Shown piece after piece: positions 17,797-26,658 of a DNA stretch of 64,000 nucleotides. The DNA comes from Clostridium sp. OS1-26 (GTDB lineage: Bacteria > Bacillota > Clostridia > Clostridiales > Clostridiaceae): the NCBI RefSeq assembly GCF_030915445.1, contig NZ_CP133264.1, positions 3,691,208 through 3,755,207 on the forward strand, in the 5' to 3' direction. Under the pieces are notes generated by a model, which saw only the letters and a program-made list of their open reading frames with translations, did no database searches and was not told where the DNA came from. A program made the translations under genes and the position numbers. Position 1 is the stretch's first letter, and each line of letters starts with the position of its first letter.

Positions 17797-18663
17797 ATGT
17801 TATCAGTTAACAATGTCAGTAAAAGTTATGGTGATTTTTTAGTGCTTAAAGATATTAATCTAGAATTATCAAAGGGAGTATATGGCTTACTTGCACCAAA
17901 TGGAGCAGGCAAAACTACTCTTATAAAAATGCTAACTACATTACTTTATCCAGCAGAAGGAGAAATTTTATATGATGGCAAGGATATAGTTAAAATGGAT
18001 GAAGATTACCGTGATATATTGGGATATTTACCTCAAAACTTTGGATATTACAAAAACTATAGTCCTACAAAATATCTCCTCTATTTAGCTGTGCTAAAAG
18101 GCATAGAGAAAAAAACAGCAAAAAACAAAGTTGAAGAGGTTTTAAAATCAGTAGGACTTGAAGAGGTAAAAGATAAGAAAATGAAGAAATTTTCTGGTGG
18201 AATGATTCAAAGGGTAGGTATAGCTCAGGCAATACTAAATGATCCTAAAGTTCTTATTTTAGATGAGCCAACTGCAGGACTAGATCCTAAAGAAAGAGTA
18301 CGTTTTAGAAATTTAATCAGTGAATTATCAATGAATAGAATAGTTATTCTTTCCACACATATAGTATCTGATTTAGAATCAATAGCTAATGAAATAATTA
18401 TGATAAAGGATGGAGCAATTGCTTATAAAGATAATATTGAAGGTATATGTAAAATGCTTCAAGGCAAAATCTATGAAATAGAGGTGAACTTTAAAGATAT
18501 AGAAGGGTTTAGAGAGCAGTATTTTTCATTATCTGAAAGGCAGGAAAATGAGAAAATTAGAGTAAGATTTATATGTGATGGAAAGGTAGAGGGTCAATGG
18601 GAAGCTGTTTATCCAAATTTAGAAGATGTATTTTTATATGTTTATAAAGATGAGCAGATATAA
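17797..18663 (+). CDS. ABC transporter ATP-binding protein
   Basis: 288 residues. Walker A is APNGAGKTT (first Gly replaced by Ala, common in this subgroup), Q-loop YLPQNFG, ABC signature SGGMIQRVGIAQ, and Walker B LILDEPTAGLDP with H-loop STHIV. It powers the two permeases downstream, probably for export of a peptide or antibiotic or for envelope defence. Start: GAAAGGGG ahead of ATG 17797. It belongs to the ECF sigma operon, so expression is probably under that sigma factor. Confidence 0.93.
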   Translation: MLSVNNVSKSYGDFLVLKDINLELSKGVYGLLAPNGAGKTTLIKMLTTLLYPAEGEILYDGKDIVKMDEDYRDILGYLPQNFGYYKNYSPTKYLLYLAVLKGIEKKTAKNKVEEVLKSVGLEEVKDKKMKKFSGGMIQRVGIAQAILNDPKVLILDEPTAGLDPKERVRFRNLISELSMNRIVILSTHIVSDLESIANEIIMIKDGAIAYKDNIEGICKMLQGKIYEIEVNFKDIEGFREQYFSLSERQENEKIRVRFICDGKVEGQWEAVYPNLEDVFLYVYKDEQI

Positions 18664-18675
18664 GAGGGGAAACGT

Positions 18676-19935
18676 ATGAATGTTAAGTTAAATGAGTTTA
18701 AAAAGATTATAACCTCTCCTGTAATATTAAGTCTTTTAATTATATTCATATTTTTTAACTTCTTTATAATATTTGAAAATTCATTTTGTAGAGCCGAGCT
18801 TAAGGTTTTAAATAATATTGTAAGTAAATTTGGATACAAAATAGATAAGGAAACTTTGGAAAATTTTAAGAATTATTATGATGAAAGATTGAAAGAGATG
18901 AATGAGATTACCTATAAGAAGACTTCAAGAACCTATGAAAGTGCTTCTGAATTTTTTCAATATAAAAATCATGAAAGTAATGTATACAGTAAAGATGATA
19001 TGGAGTTTTTTAAGAATTTATCTATTGAAGAAGGTTATTATTTTACGGCCAGAAATATTGATTCTATTTATAATAAAATTGACATCATACAAATAGCTGA
19101 AGGCGAAATAAAGAAGTATAATTTTAGCGGAAAGGCTGCCGAAATTGTAAGAAGTGAGTATAAAAGCTTTAATAAGAGATTTAATGAATTAATAAAAAAT
19201 GAAGAACATAAAAATCTATTTTTCATGGGAAATACATATAGAATGCATTCTTTGCTGTTTAAGGACTTATTTAGGAGTTTTATATTTGAAATAATTATAT
19301 TATCTGTACTTGTTACAGGGTATTCGGTAAATTATGAATTTGATAATAGTACTCAGCTTTTAGCATACTCTACTAAAAGAGGGAGGAACTTAATTAAAGA
19401 TAAACTTTTATCTTCTATATTTGCAAATTTAATAACTGCTACATTAATTATAAGTACAGGAATTATGGCATACTTTACTACATTTAATTATTCAGGATTA
19501 TGGAATATACCTATAAGCAGCTATTTTAATGCTGAATATAATCATCCGTATATGAGTAAGTGGAATATGACCTTCATTCAATACCTTATTTGTGGAATAG
19601 TTATTATCTATATCTTAACTTTTCTTTTTACAGGTATTACTTTTGTAATTAGCAGATATATGAAAAATAGTTATATTGTATTTTTTATTTTTGCCACAGT
19701 ATTTTCTGGAGCTTTAGTACTTTCTAGTTTTTTACCTACAAATAGCAGTGCGGTTTTTATAGGAGGATTTACGCCTTTTATGTTAAGTATGAATTCTTCT
19801 TTCTGGTTTATGGAATCTGGGGCCTTTGCTACTTTTAAATACTATGAATTAATTATAGTGTTAATGTGGACAACCATTATGATTATTTCAAATATTTTGT
19901 CCATAAAAAGCTTTAAAAAAATCGATATATCTTAA
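18676..19935 (+). CDS. ABC-2-like permease 1
   Basis: 419 residues: one N-terminal membrane span, a large extracytoplasmic loop of about 170 residues (charged, Tyr-rich), then five or six spans in the C-terminal half. This is the ABC-2 permease layout with a large loop. GAGGGG precedes ATG 18676. It is related in layout to the next gene (motif FDNSTQLLAYSTKRGRNLIKDK here, NINFLQYTSKKGRKIFKSK there). It probably forms a heterodimeric channel with it. Confidence 0.82.
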   Translation: MNVKLNEFKKIITSPVILSLLIIFIFFNFFIIFENSFCRAELKVLNNIVSKFGYKIDKETLENFKNYYDERLKEMNEITYKKTSRTYESASEFFQYKNHESNVYSKDDMEFFKNLSIEEGYYFTARNIDSIYNKIDIIQIAEGEIKKYNFSGKAAEIVRSEYKSFNKRFNELIKNEEHKNLFFMGNTYRMHSLLFKDLFRSFIFEIIILSVLVTGYSVNYEFDNSTQLLAYSTKRGRNLIKDKLLSSIFANLITATLIISTGIMAYFTTFNYSGLWNIPISSYFNAEYNHPYMSKWNMTFIQYLICGIVIIYILTFLFTGITFVISRYMKNSYIVFFIFATVFSGALVLSSFLPTNSSAVFIGGFTPFMLSMNSSFWFMESGAFATFKYYELIIVLMWTTIMIISNILSIKSFKKIDIS

Positions 19936-19946
19936 GGAGGATTTAA

Positions 19947-21110
19947 ATGGGTATAGTCATTAATGAAATCAAGAAAATATTTAATACTAAAATGGTGATT
20001 TTACTTATAATAATTAATATAATTATGTATTTTTTGCTTATTGAATTTGACATTAAGCATTTTCCTAATGGCAGACCAGCAGGAGATAACTATAGAATAG
20101 CGGTTCAAATGCAAAAGGACTATGGAACAAATATGGATGAGGAAGAGTTCGAAAACTTTAAAAGTATATATAATGAAAAACTGAAAGAGGCAGATAAGTA
20201 TATTCAAGGAGATAAAGAGTTTAGGGAACTGGGTATAAAAAATTATAAGGAATTCATTGAAAAAAAAGAAGAAAATTTGTATAAAGATAAAGAAAGTGAA
20301 AGTAAACTTGACAAACTGTACAGTAGGATAATGTTTAAAGAGATGGTAGATTTATTTTGGGAAATACCACAAAGAGAAGATATAATTAAACGATATGAAA
20401 ACAAAGATAAATTTATGTTTATGAACTATAGGAATCTTACAAAACAGCAGGAGACAAGGATTAAAGAAATTTTGAATAATAAAAGTGATACATCCGTATT
20501 TCATGAGGTTATTATCGAAAATTATAATTTTCTTATCTTTCATGTTTCTTTAGCTATACTTATTAGCACAATATTTATGATTTCTCCAGTATATTTAAGG
20601 GATAACAAAAATAATATAAATTTTTTGCAGTATACATCTAAAAAGGGAAGAAAAATATTTAAAAGTAAGGCTATAGCTGCAATTATATCCTCTTTTATAA
20701 TAACAACAATTCAATTTATATGCTTCTTTGCGCTGTATTCTCAGAATAAGGTAGGTATGTTTTTTCACTCTAATATAAACTCTCTTTTAAATTTTAGACA
20801 TTCATGGTACGACATTACTTTTATTCAGTACATAGCAATTACAGTAGCAGCTGTATATATACTGGTATTGGCATTTACAATGATGTCTATACTTGTTTCT
20901 AGTACTGCACATAATTATATAGCTTTGGTAGGTGTACAGCTTCCTATTGCTCTTTTAATCTTTAAAGTGTTTTTAAGAACTGCTGTAACAGATTTAGTAG
21001 ATATTAGATTTAAGGAGGGGATTGTCCCTTTATGTTATGCTGTTGTTGTTATATTGCTTATAGCATTAATTATTAAAAGATGGAGAAGGGAAAGAGTAGC
21101 AGATATTTAA
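19947..21110 (+). CDS. ABC-2-like permease 2
   Basis: 387 residues with the same design as the preceding gene: one N-terminal span, a charged loop of about 160 residues, then C-terminal spans, and the shared YTSKKGRKIFKSK motif at the cytoplasmic side. AAGGAGG lies before ATG 19947. Last gene of the ECF sigma operon. Substrate unknown. Confidence 0.82.
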   Translation: MGIVINEIKKIFNTKMVILLIIINIIMYFLLIEFDIKHFPNGRPAGDNYRIAVQMQKDYGTNMDEEEFENFKSIYNEKLKEADKYIQGDKEFRELGIKNYKEFIEKKEENLYKDKESESKLDKLYSRIMFKEMVDLFWEIPQREDIIKRYENKDKFMFMNYRNLTKQQETRIKEILNNKSDTSVFHEVIIENYNFLIFHVSLAILISTIFMISPVYLRDNKNNINFLQYTSKKGRKIFKSKAIAAIISSFIITTIQFICFFALYSQNKVGMFFHSNINSLLNFRHSWYDITFIQYIAITVAAVYILVLAFTMMSILVSSTAHNYIALVGVQLPIALLIFKVFLRTAVTDLVDIRFKEGIVPLCYAVVVILLIALIIKRWRRERVADI

Positions 21111-21540
21111 AGACACGCACAGGTTATTTACTTTAGAGATAAATTTATTTGACTATATTTTAAGTCAATGTTGAAAATCAAAAACTTTATGACTTAATGT
21201 GATATAATCCATGCTTATATAAAAATAACTGATTTAAAAAAAGAAGCGATATTTGTTTGGAAAATTTATTTACAATTAATATATAACTAAAAGTTAAAAT
21301 ATTTTCAAAAATTATTCTTATCATAATAATTATATTTTATCTTAGAAACCTTTAACTTGCAAGAAAATATAAGTATATTTAAGTGTAGGTGTACATATTT
21401 ATCAACAGTTTATAAGTTTATACCAAGACAACATTTATCATCATTTATGACATTTAGAGTTGCTGAAAAATAATGCTATAATATTTTCAATATAAGAACG
21501 TTTTTATATTATTTTATAATATATTTTTGGAGGAATTTTT
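21111..21540. other. AT-rich non-coding gap
   Basis: No open frame of note. It contains a short inverted repeat TTGACT/AGTCAA (21149-21168) and a possible -10 box TATAAT at 21477-21482 before the truncated GNAT gene. Nothing else recognised. Confidence 0.5.
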
Positions 21541-21840
21541 ATGCAACAAGTTTATGAAACAAAACGCCTTGTATTGAAAATATTAGATAAAACTTATGTG
21601 GAATTAGTTTTAGATTATTACTTAAGAAATAAGTTGTTTTTAGAAGAATGGGAGCCTAAAAGGAGTGAAGAATTTTATACAAAGTGGTATCGAGAAGAAC
21701 AATTGGATAAAGAGTTAGTTAATATTGAAAATGGTAATTCCTTTAGAGTATGGCTTTTTATCTATGGTTATGATATCATGAACCCGTTAATTCATATAAT
21801 CAATAATTTCTACAATAGGAGATGGACAATATGGATATGA
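21541..21840 (+). pseudogene. Truncated GNAT (RimJ-like) acetyltransferase
   Basis: The first 70 or so residues (ETKRLVLKILDKTYVELVLD ... NSFRVWLF) match the start of RimJ-type ribosomal-protein or small-molecule acetyltransferases. After NGNSFRVWLF the sequence changes abruptly into an unrelated tail of about 30 residues, and the acetyl-CoA binding motif is absent. The 3' part has therefore been deleted up to the promoter region of the LysR gene. Good ribosome site (GGAGGA). Probably non-functional. Confidence 0.7.
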
Positions 21841-22747
21841 GACAATTAAAAACATTTATAACCATTGCAAGACTGAATAGTTTTACTCAAGCAGCAAATC
21901 AGTTGGGATATGCACAGTCATCCATTACTTCTCAGATTCAGTTATTAGAAAAGGAATTAGGCACTCGGCTATTTGAAAGGTTTGGTAAAAATATATCCCT
22001 TACTTCAGAAGGAAAAGAATTCCTTTTATATGCCAAACAATTACTTGATCTTTGGGAAAAGGCTAAAGGCGTAGTAGCTTTTTCGGAAATTCCTAAAGGC
22101 ACTCTTACTATAGGTGTGGTGGAATCTATCTGCGCTGTCAAACTACCTAAATTTTTAAAAGAGTATAATAAATGTTATCCTGATGTAGAAATTGTCTTGA
22201 AAATTGGTACTTCATGTGAACTTCAGTCATTACTTAGGGAAAACCAAATTGATGTAGCGATTTTACTTGATCAAAAATTTCTTCTCCTGAATTTATTATA
22301 GAATTTCAGCAACAAGAACCAGTAATGTTACTAGCTGCTCCTGACCATACTTTAGCAGGAGAAGAGAGCCTTTATCCTGAAGACGTATCCAAATATTCAT
22401 TGATACTTACAGGACAGGACTGTATTTGTCGAAATCTCTTCGAAAAATTTTTAAAAGATGCAAATGTAACTCCAAAATTAACTATTGATACAAGCAATGT
22501 TCAAACGATTAAAGAGCTTGTTATTTCAGGCTTCGGTATAACACTTCTACCTCGATTTGCAGCTATTGATGAAGTGGAAAGTAACCAGTTAACAGAGCTT
22601 TGCTGGCGTGGTACAGCTCTTGATATCATGACACAAGTTATTCGTCATAAGGATAAATGGATTTCTTCCGCCTTAAGAGAATTTATAAGAATGATACAAA
22701 AACTGAATTTTAATCGATTCAGTTTTTTGTGGCAGTGGAATTTTTAA
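21831..22747 (+). pseudogene. LysR-family transcriptional regulator, frameshifted
   Basis: The frame 21831-22301 holds the LysR winged helix (MRQLKTFITIARLNSFTQAANQLGYAQSSITSQI is the HTH region) and the first part of the effector domain. The frame 22325-22747 holds the rest. They join if the A5 run at 22273-22277 has six A's, giving DQKISSPEFIIEFQQQ. Start: AGGAG 9 bases before ATG 21831; ATG 21822 is too close. The last codons run through a hairpin terminator (22699-22728), so the true stop may be earlier. No target operon is adjacent. Confidence 0.8.
22699..22728 (+). terminator. Hairpin terminator inside the 3' end of the lysR frame
   Basis: AAAACTGAAT (22699-22708) pairs with ATTCAGTTTT (22717-22726) and runs into six T's. 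It overlaps the annotated coding end, suggesting the present stop at 22747 is not the original one. Confidence 0.7.
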
Positions 22748-22929
22748 GTTAGATCAATCGATTTTTTCGAATTATGCGATTAAAACTATCAATTTTACTA
22801 ATAACAAAGTGCATGATATTATAATAAGCATAGGAGGAATTAATTATATTAGGTGATATTTATAAACAAATATAATTAACCTTAAGAGATATTGTAGTGT
22901 ATAGGATTATGATTATATGGAGGGGTTAT

Positions 22930-23757
22930 ATGGACAAGCAGGACATAATAAAAATAGCGACACATTTTGTAGAAAACTCAGAAGAAAACATTATAACAAA
23001 GCAAATTGCGCTTTCAGAAAATGTTGTAGGAATGAAGATTTTTGATGCTCCCATTTTTGCCTTTGGTGATGCAAATGATGAGTATTTCAAATTATTGAAA
23101 GAACCATCTGCAGTAGGTAATCATTTTTGGCTTCCACAAGAGTGGTTACCGCAGTCCAAAACAGTTATATCATTCTTTTTGCCATATACAGAAGCAGTAA
23201 AGCGCGGCAATAGAAAAGATATGTCATGGCCATCTGAAGAATGGTTACATGGACGTATTGAAGGTGAAGTTTTGTCAAATAAGCTATGTGAGTATTTGAA
23301 CTCTAAATTGATAGATAATGGATATAAAAGTATTATACCGTCTTTGGATGAAAGGTTCTGGTATAAAGCAGGATATAATAACGCTACGCCTCATCCTGAT
23401 GTATCATTTACAAGTAATTGGTCTGAAAGACATGTAGCTTTTGTTTGCGGACTTGGAACATTTGGCCTTTCTAAAGGACTTATAACTAAAAAAGGTATTG
23501 CAGGCAGCTTTGGCAGCATTATAACTGAATTATATTTACCTCCAGATAAAAGAGAATATGAAAGCACTTATGAATATTGTTCTATGTGTGGTGCATGTAT
23601 AAGAAATTGCCCTGCAAATGCCATATCCATAGATAAAGGGAAGAACCACATTCTATGTTCTAATTTCTTAGACAAAACAGAAGAAAAACACAAACCAAGA
23701 TATGGTTGCGGAAAATGCCAAGTAGGGGTGCCCTGCCAGAGTTGCATCCCTAAATAG
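22930..23757 (+). CDS. QueG-like 4Fe-4S protein (epoxyqueuosine reductase-related)
   Basis: 275 residues from ATG 22930 with AGGGG upstream. The N-terminal part (VISFFLPYT, FVCGLGTFGLSKGLIT, GSIITELYL) follows the cobalamin-dependent QueG fold. The C-terminus has a ferredoxin cluster motif CSMCGACIRNCP and a further cysteine-rich end (CGKCQVGVPCQSC). True QueG is longer with HEAT repeats, so this is a shorter relative of unknown substrate. Probably a cytoplasmic iron-sulphur reductase. It ends just before a strong terminator. Confidence 0.8.
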   Translation: MDKQDIIKIATHFVENSEENIITKQIALSENVVGMKIFDAPIFAFGDANDEYFKLLKEPSAVGNHFWLPQEWLPQSKTVISFFLPYTEAVKRGNRKDMSWPSEEWLHGRIEGEVLSNKLCEYLNSKLIDNGYKSIIPSLDERFWYKAGYNNATPHPDVSFTSNWSERHVAFVCGLGTFGLSKGLITKKGIAGSFGSIITELYLPPDKREYESTYEYCSMCGACIRNCPANAISIDKGKNHILCSNFLDKTEEKHKPRYGCGKCQVGVPCQSCIPK

Positions 23758-23762
23758 AAAAA

Positions 23763-23810
23763 CTGTAAGCAGATTTTTTAATTAATTAATCTGCTTACAG
23801 TCTTTTTATT
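23763..23810 (+). terminator. Terminator after the QueG-like gene
   Basis: CTGTAAGCAGATT (23763-23775) pairs perfectly with AATCTGCTTACAG (23788-23800), followed by TCTTTTTATTT. Confidence 0.9.
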
Positions 23811-23873
23811 TGCTTTGTAAATGATCGAAATGAAGTGAATTATAATAATATAATTCTATGTAAATACTACAAT

Positions 23874-23902
23874 TTGTACAAGTATCTACTTTTTAGTATA
23901 AT
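23874..23902 (+). promoter_or_regulatory. Promoter of the Cof-type phosphatase gene
   Basis: TTGTAC (23874-23879), a 17-base spacer, and a consensus TATAAT (23897-23902). The spacer region is flanked by TTTGTAC and TATACAAA, a partial palindrome that could be an operator. Confidence 0.6.
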
Positions 23903-23940
23903 ACTATACAAAAGCTAAATATAAAGAAGGGACGGTACAA

Positions 23941-24768
23941 ATGACTAGATATAAATGGTGTGTATGCGACATGGATGGGACATTACTAAATTCTCAAAGT
24001 GCCATATCAGAGGAAAATGAAGCAGCATTAAAAAGACTACAGGAAAAAGGAATAGAAGTTATTATTGCCTCTGGAAGAACAGATCTTATGGTTAAATCCT
24101 ATATAAAGCAGTTAGGATTGACAGGTCCTGTTATATCCAGTAATGGAGGATTAATTAGAAACATAAAAACGGGAGAAATACTTTATTTAAAGCTAATTGA
24201 AAAGTCAGTAGTAAAAGAAGTCTTAGATTTTTGCAGTGAAAATAATATAGACTTTTTAATATATACTATTGATAGGGTGTATGGAAATAAAGGAAATCCT
24301 CTTATGCTTAAGTATGGAAAACTCAATAAAAATCTTCCAGAAAGTATAAATGTGCCTTTAGAATATTTACACAATGTAAATGAAACCATTGATAACATAG
24401 ATGTACTTAAGATTTTACTTGTTTGTGGTGACCATGAAAGAATTATAGAGCTGGAAGAGTACTTTTCCAAGAATGAGAAGATTACTGCTGTAAGCTCAGC
24501 AAAGGGACTTTTAGACATAATGGCACCGAACATATCCAAGGGTAATGCACTGAAAATTTTAGCAGAAAAGATGGATGTAGATTTAAATGATGTAATTGCT
24601 TTTGGAGATAACTACAATGACGCAGAAATGTTAAAATCTGTTGGGATGCCTATAGCGGTAGAAAATGCTGTAGAAGATATCAAACTCCAGGCAAAATATA
24701 TAACTAAATCTAATAATGAATCCGGAATAGCTCATGCAATCAATAACTTCATTTTAGCAAAGAATTAG
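23941..24768 (+). CDS. Cof-type HAD-superfamily phosphatase
   Basis: 275 residues of the HAD type IIB (Cof/YcsE) family, which dephosphorylate sugar phosphates, FMN or similar metabolites. Motif I is DMDGTLL, motif II SSNGG, motif III the lysine in PNISKGNAL, and motif IV GDNYNDAEML. The cap domain lies between motifs II and III. Start: GGGACGG 7 bases before ATG 23941. A stand-alone gene with its own promoter and terminator. Substrate not predictable. Confidence 0.93.
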   Translation: MTRYKWCVCDMDGTLLNSQSAISEENEAALKRLQEKGIEVIIASGRTDLMVKSYIKQLGLTGPVISSNGGLIRNIKTGEILYLKLIEKSVVKEVLDFCSENNIDFLIYTIDRVYGNKGNPLMLKYGKLNKNLPESINVPLEYLHNVNETIDNIDVLKILLVCGDHERIIELEEYFSKNEKITAVSSAKGLLDIMAPNISKGNALKILAEKMDVDLNDVIAFGDNYNDAEMLKSVGMPIAVENAVEDIKLQAKYITKSNNESGIAHAINNFILAKN

Positions 24769-24780
24769 GACCTTTTTAAA

Positions 24781-24816
24781 AATAAGTATTAGCAATAGCG
24801 CTGATGCTTATTTTTT
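24781..24816 (+). terminator. Terminator after Cof-type phosphatase
   Basis: ATAAGTATTAGC and GCTGATGCTTAT (ending 24811) pair with one wobble and are followed by a T6 run. Confidence 0.75.
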
Positions 24817-24819
24817 CTG

Positions 24820-24980
24820 TTTATCCGATGACTTACCCGCTCTAATACTCCCAGAGTAAAGAGCGGCTATGCCCCTGGATAACGACTTCTAAGCTTCAGA
24901 TGGAGGATAAATGCCTGAATGGTATTTAATTAGCAAAATTGCTCGGTGGTTGTAGACAAACTCCACCTGAAGCTAAAAAT
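24820..24980 (+). repeat. Structured intergenic repeat, copy 2
   Basis: Begins TTATCCGATGACTTACC and forms a hairpin with CCGCTCT/AGAGCGG arms around TACTC/GAGTA. It continues TATGCCCCTGGATAACGACT and closes with a long-range stem AGCTTCAG.TGGAG (24892-24905) / CTCCACCTGAAGCT (24961-24974). The 5' half matches the minus strand of 4209-4376 block by block, without the nested repeat found there. It has the look of a folded RNA or mobile-element remnant; a HEARO-like RNA is a possibility. No open frame. It fills most of the gap 24769-25083. Confidence 0.65.
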
Positions 24981-25083
24981 TCTGTTTATAGCTTGAAAGG
25001 TTGTCACTAAAAAGTGTAAAATTTAGAAGAAGTTAATTATATAAAAAATGTAATATCTTATTAGTGATAAGGAGTTGATGGTA

Positions 25084-25857
25084 ATGAGTACAACTATTTA
25101 CTATTTCACTGGTACAGGAAATTCCCTTAAAATAGCTAAGGATTTAAAAGATGAGTTAGAAAATGCTAATACTATACAGATATGCAAGAATAATATGAAT
25201 ATAAAGGCTGATATACAGTCAGAAAGGATAGGTTTTGTTTTTCCAGTTTATCTTAGAGGGTTGCCTCACATGGTAAAAAGCTTTGTAGAAAACCTTACTA
25301 TTAATACTAATGCGTACTTTTTTGCAGTTGCAAGTTATGGAAGCTATGCAGCTTTATCCTTTGAACAGTTACATGGTTTACTTCAAGATAAAGGAGCTGT
25401 GTTATCTGGAGCATTTGGAATGCCTATGCCTGGAACTATGTGGTCGATGTATTACCCACATCCAAAGGAAGATTATATTAGTAGAATTGAAGCTCAAAAA
25501 GAAAAAACTATAAATATTGCTAAAGAAATCAATAATAAAACTGTAGTTAAACTTCAAAATATATCTATGAGAGCTTCTGAAGAAAAAATGTACAAAGCTT
25601 TTCAGCCTGCTGGTGAAGATAAAGACTTTTGGACAGATGAAAAATGCGATGGATGTGGAATTTGTTCTAAAATATGTGCTGCTAATAATATAAAGATAAT
25701 TGATAAAAAGCCTACTTGGCAGCATCAATGTGAGCAGTGCTTAGCTTGTCTTCATTGGTGTCCGAAAGAAGCTATTCAGTATAAGAAGGATTCTTTAAAC
25801 AAAGAACGATATCATAATCCATATATTAAAGTACAGGAGCTATTTCAGAAAATCTAA
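25084..25857 (+). CDS. EFR1-type ferrodoxin: flavodoxin-like domain plus two 4Fe-4S clusters
   Basis: 257 residues from ATG 25084 (AAGGAG 9 bases upstream; ATG 25078 is too close). The flavodoxin-like N-terminus has the FMN loop YFTGTGNSLK and VFPVYLRGLP. The C-terminus has two 4Fe-4S motifs, CDGCGICSKICAANNI and CEQCLACLHWCP. EFR1 proteins shuttle electrons at low potential in anaerobes. Single gene with its own ribosome site. Partner enzyme unknown. Confidence 0.9.
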   Translation: MSTTIYYFTGTGNSLKIAKDLKDELENANTIQICKNNMNIKADIQSERIGFVFPVYLRGLPHMVKSFVENLTINTNAYFFAVASYGSYAALSFEQLHGLLQDKGAVLSGAFGMPMPGTMWSMYYPHPKEDYISRIEAQKEKTINIAKEINNKTVVKLQNISMRASEEKMYKAFQPAGEDKDFWTDEKCDGCGICSKICAANNIKIIDKKPTWQHQCEQCLACLHWCPKEAIQYKKDSLNKERYHNPYIKVQELFQKI

Positions 25858-25953
25858 ATACATGAAAATATATAAATTTCAATGACTTTTCCACAATATT
25901 ATATTTTCTTACAGAGTATTTCAATAGATTATTACATATGGAGGTAATGAGTT

Positions 25954-26550
25954 ATGACAGAAAAAGAAAAAATGTTAAATGGGAAACCATATAAATCCTT
26001 TGGAAAAGAATTATTTGATGAACGCCAATATGCAAAAGAACTGTTATTTGAATATAATAACTTACGTCCAAATGAAATTGATAAGAGAAATGAAATCATA
26101 AAAAAATTATTTGGCAAGGCTGATGATAATTTCTTTATAGAACCACCATTCAGATGTGATTATGGATATAATATTTCTATTGGGAAAAACTTTTATTCTA
26201 ATTACAATTGCATTATTTTAGATTGTGCCAAGGTTACTATTGGGGATAATGTTATGTTTGCTCCAAATGTCAGTCTTTTTACAGCAGGCCATCCAGTTCA
26301 TTTTGCGCCACGTAACGAAGGGCTTGAGTATGCATTTCCAATTACTATAGGTGATAATGTTTGGATAGGAGGCGGCGTTATTATAAATCCAGATATCACT
26401 ATTGGCGACAATGTAGTAATTGGTTCTGGAAGCGTGGTAACAAAGGATATTCCATCTAATTCTATAGCAGCAGGCAACCCATGTAGGGTAATACGAGAAA
26501 TTACCGATATAGATAAACAGTACTACTTTAAAAATCTTAAAATTGAATGA
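25954..26550 (+). CDS. Maltose/galactoside-type O-acetyltransferase (left-handed beta helix)
   Basis: 198 residues. N-terminal Maa domain (EKEKMLNGKPYKSF, LFDERQYAKELLFEYN), then hexapeptide repeats (VTIGDNVMFAPN, ITIGDNVWIGGG, ITIGDNVVIGSG) and the catalytic His in FTAGHP. It transfers acetyl from acetyl-CoA to a sugar hydroxyl in the cytoplasm. Start: GGAGG before ATG 25954. The family is certain; the sugar acceptor is not. Confidence 0.94.
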   Translation: MTEKEKMLNGKPYKSFGKELFDERQYAKELLFEYNNLRPNEIDKRNEIIKKLFGKADDNFFIEPPFRCDYGYNISIGKNFYSNYNCIILDCAKVTIGDNVMFAPNVSLFTAGHPVHFAPRNEGLEYAFPITIGDNVWIGGGVIINPDITIGDNVVIGSGSVVTKDIPSNSIAAGNPCRVIREITDIDKQYYFKNLKIE

Positions 26551-26589
26551 TTTTATATATTAATTCACAATTAAAGTTTTGCTAATTAA

Positions 26590-26631
26590 AAGTAGCTTCA
26601 TGGAGTTTGACAACCATGAAGCTACTTCAAT
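26590..26631. terminator. Bidirectional terminator between acetyltransferase and degV
   Basis: AAGTAGCTTCATGG (26590-26603) pairs perfectly with CCATGAAGCTACTT (26614-26627). It serves both converging genes. Confidence 0.88.
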
Positions 26632-26658
26632 TTAAGGAAAACAATAATTTAAGTTCTG

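Noticed and set aside
24820-24980. Complete IS200/IS605 or IscB element
   Set aside because: There is no transposase, TnpB or IscB frame near either copy; only RNA-like structure is visible.
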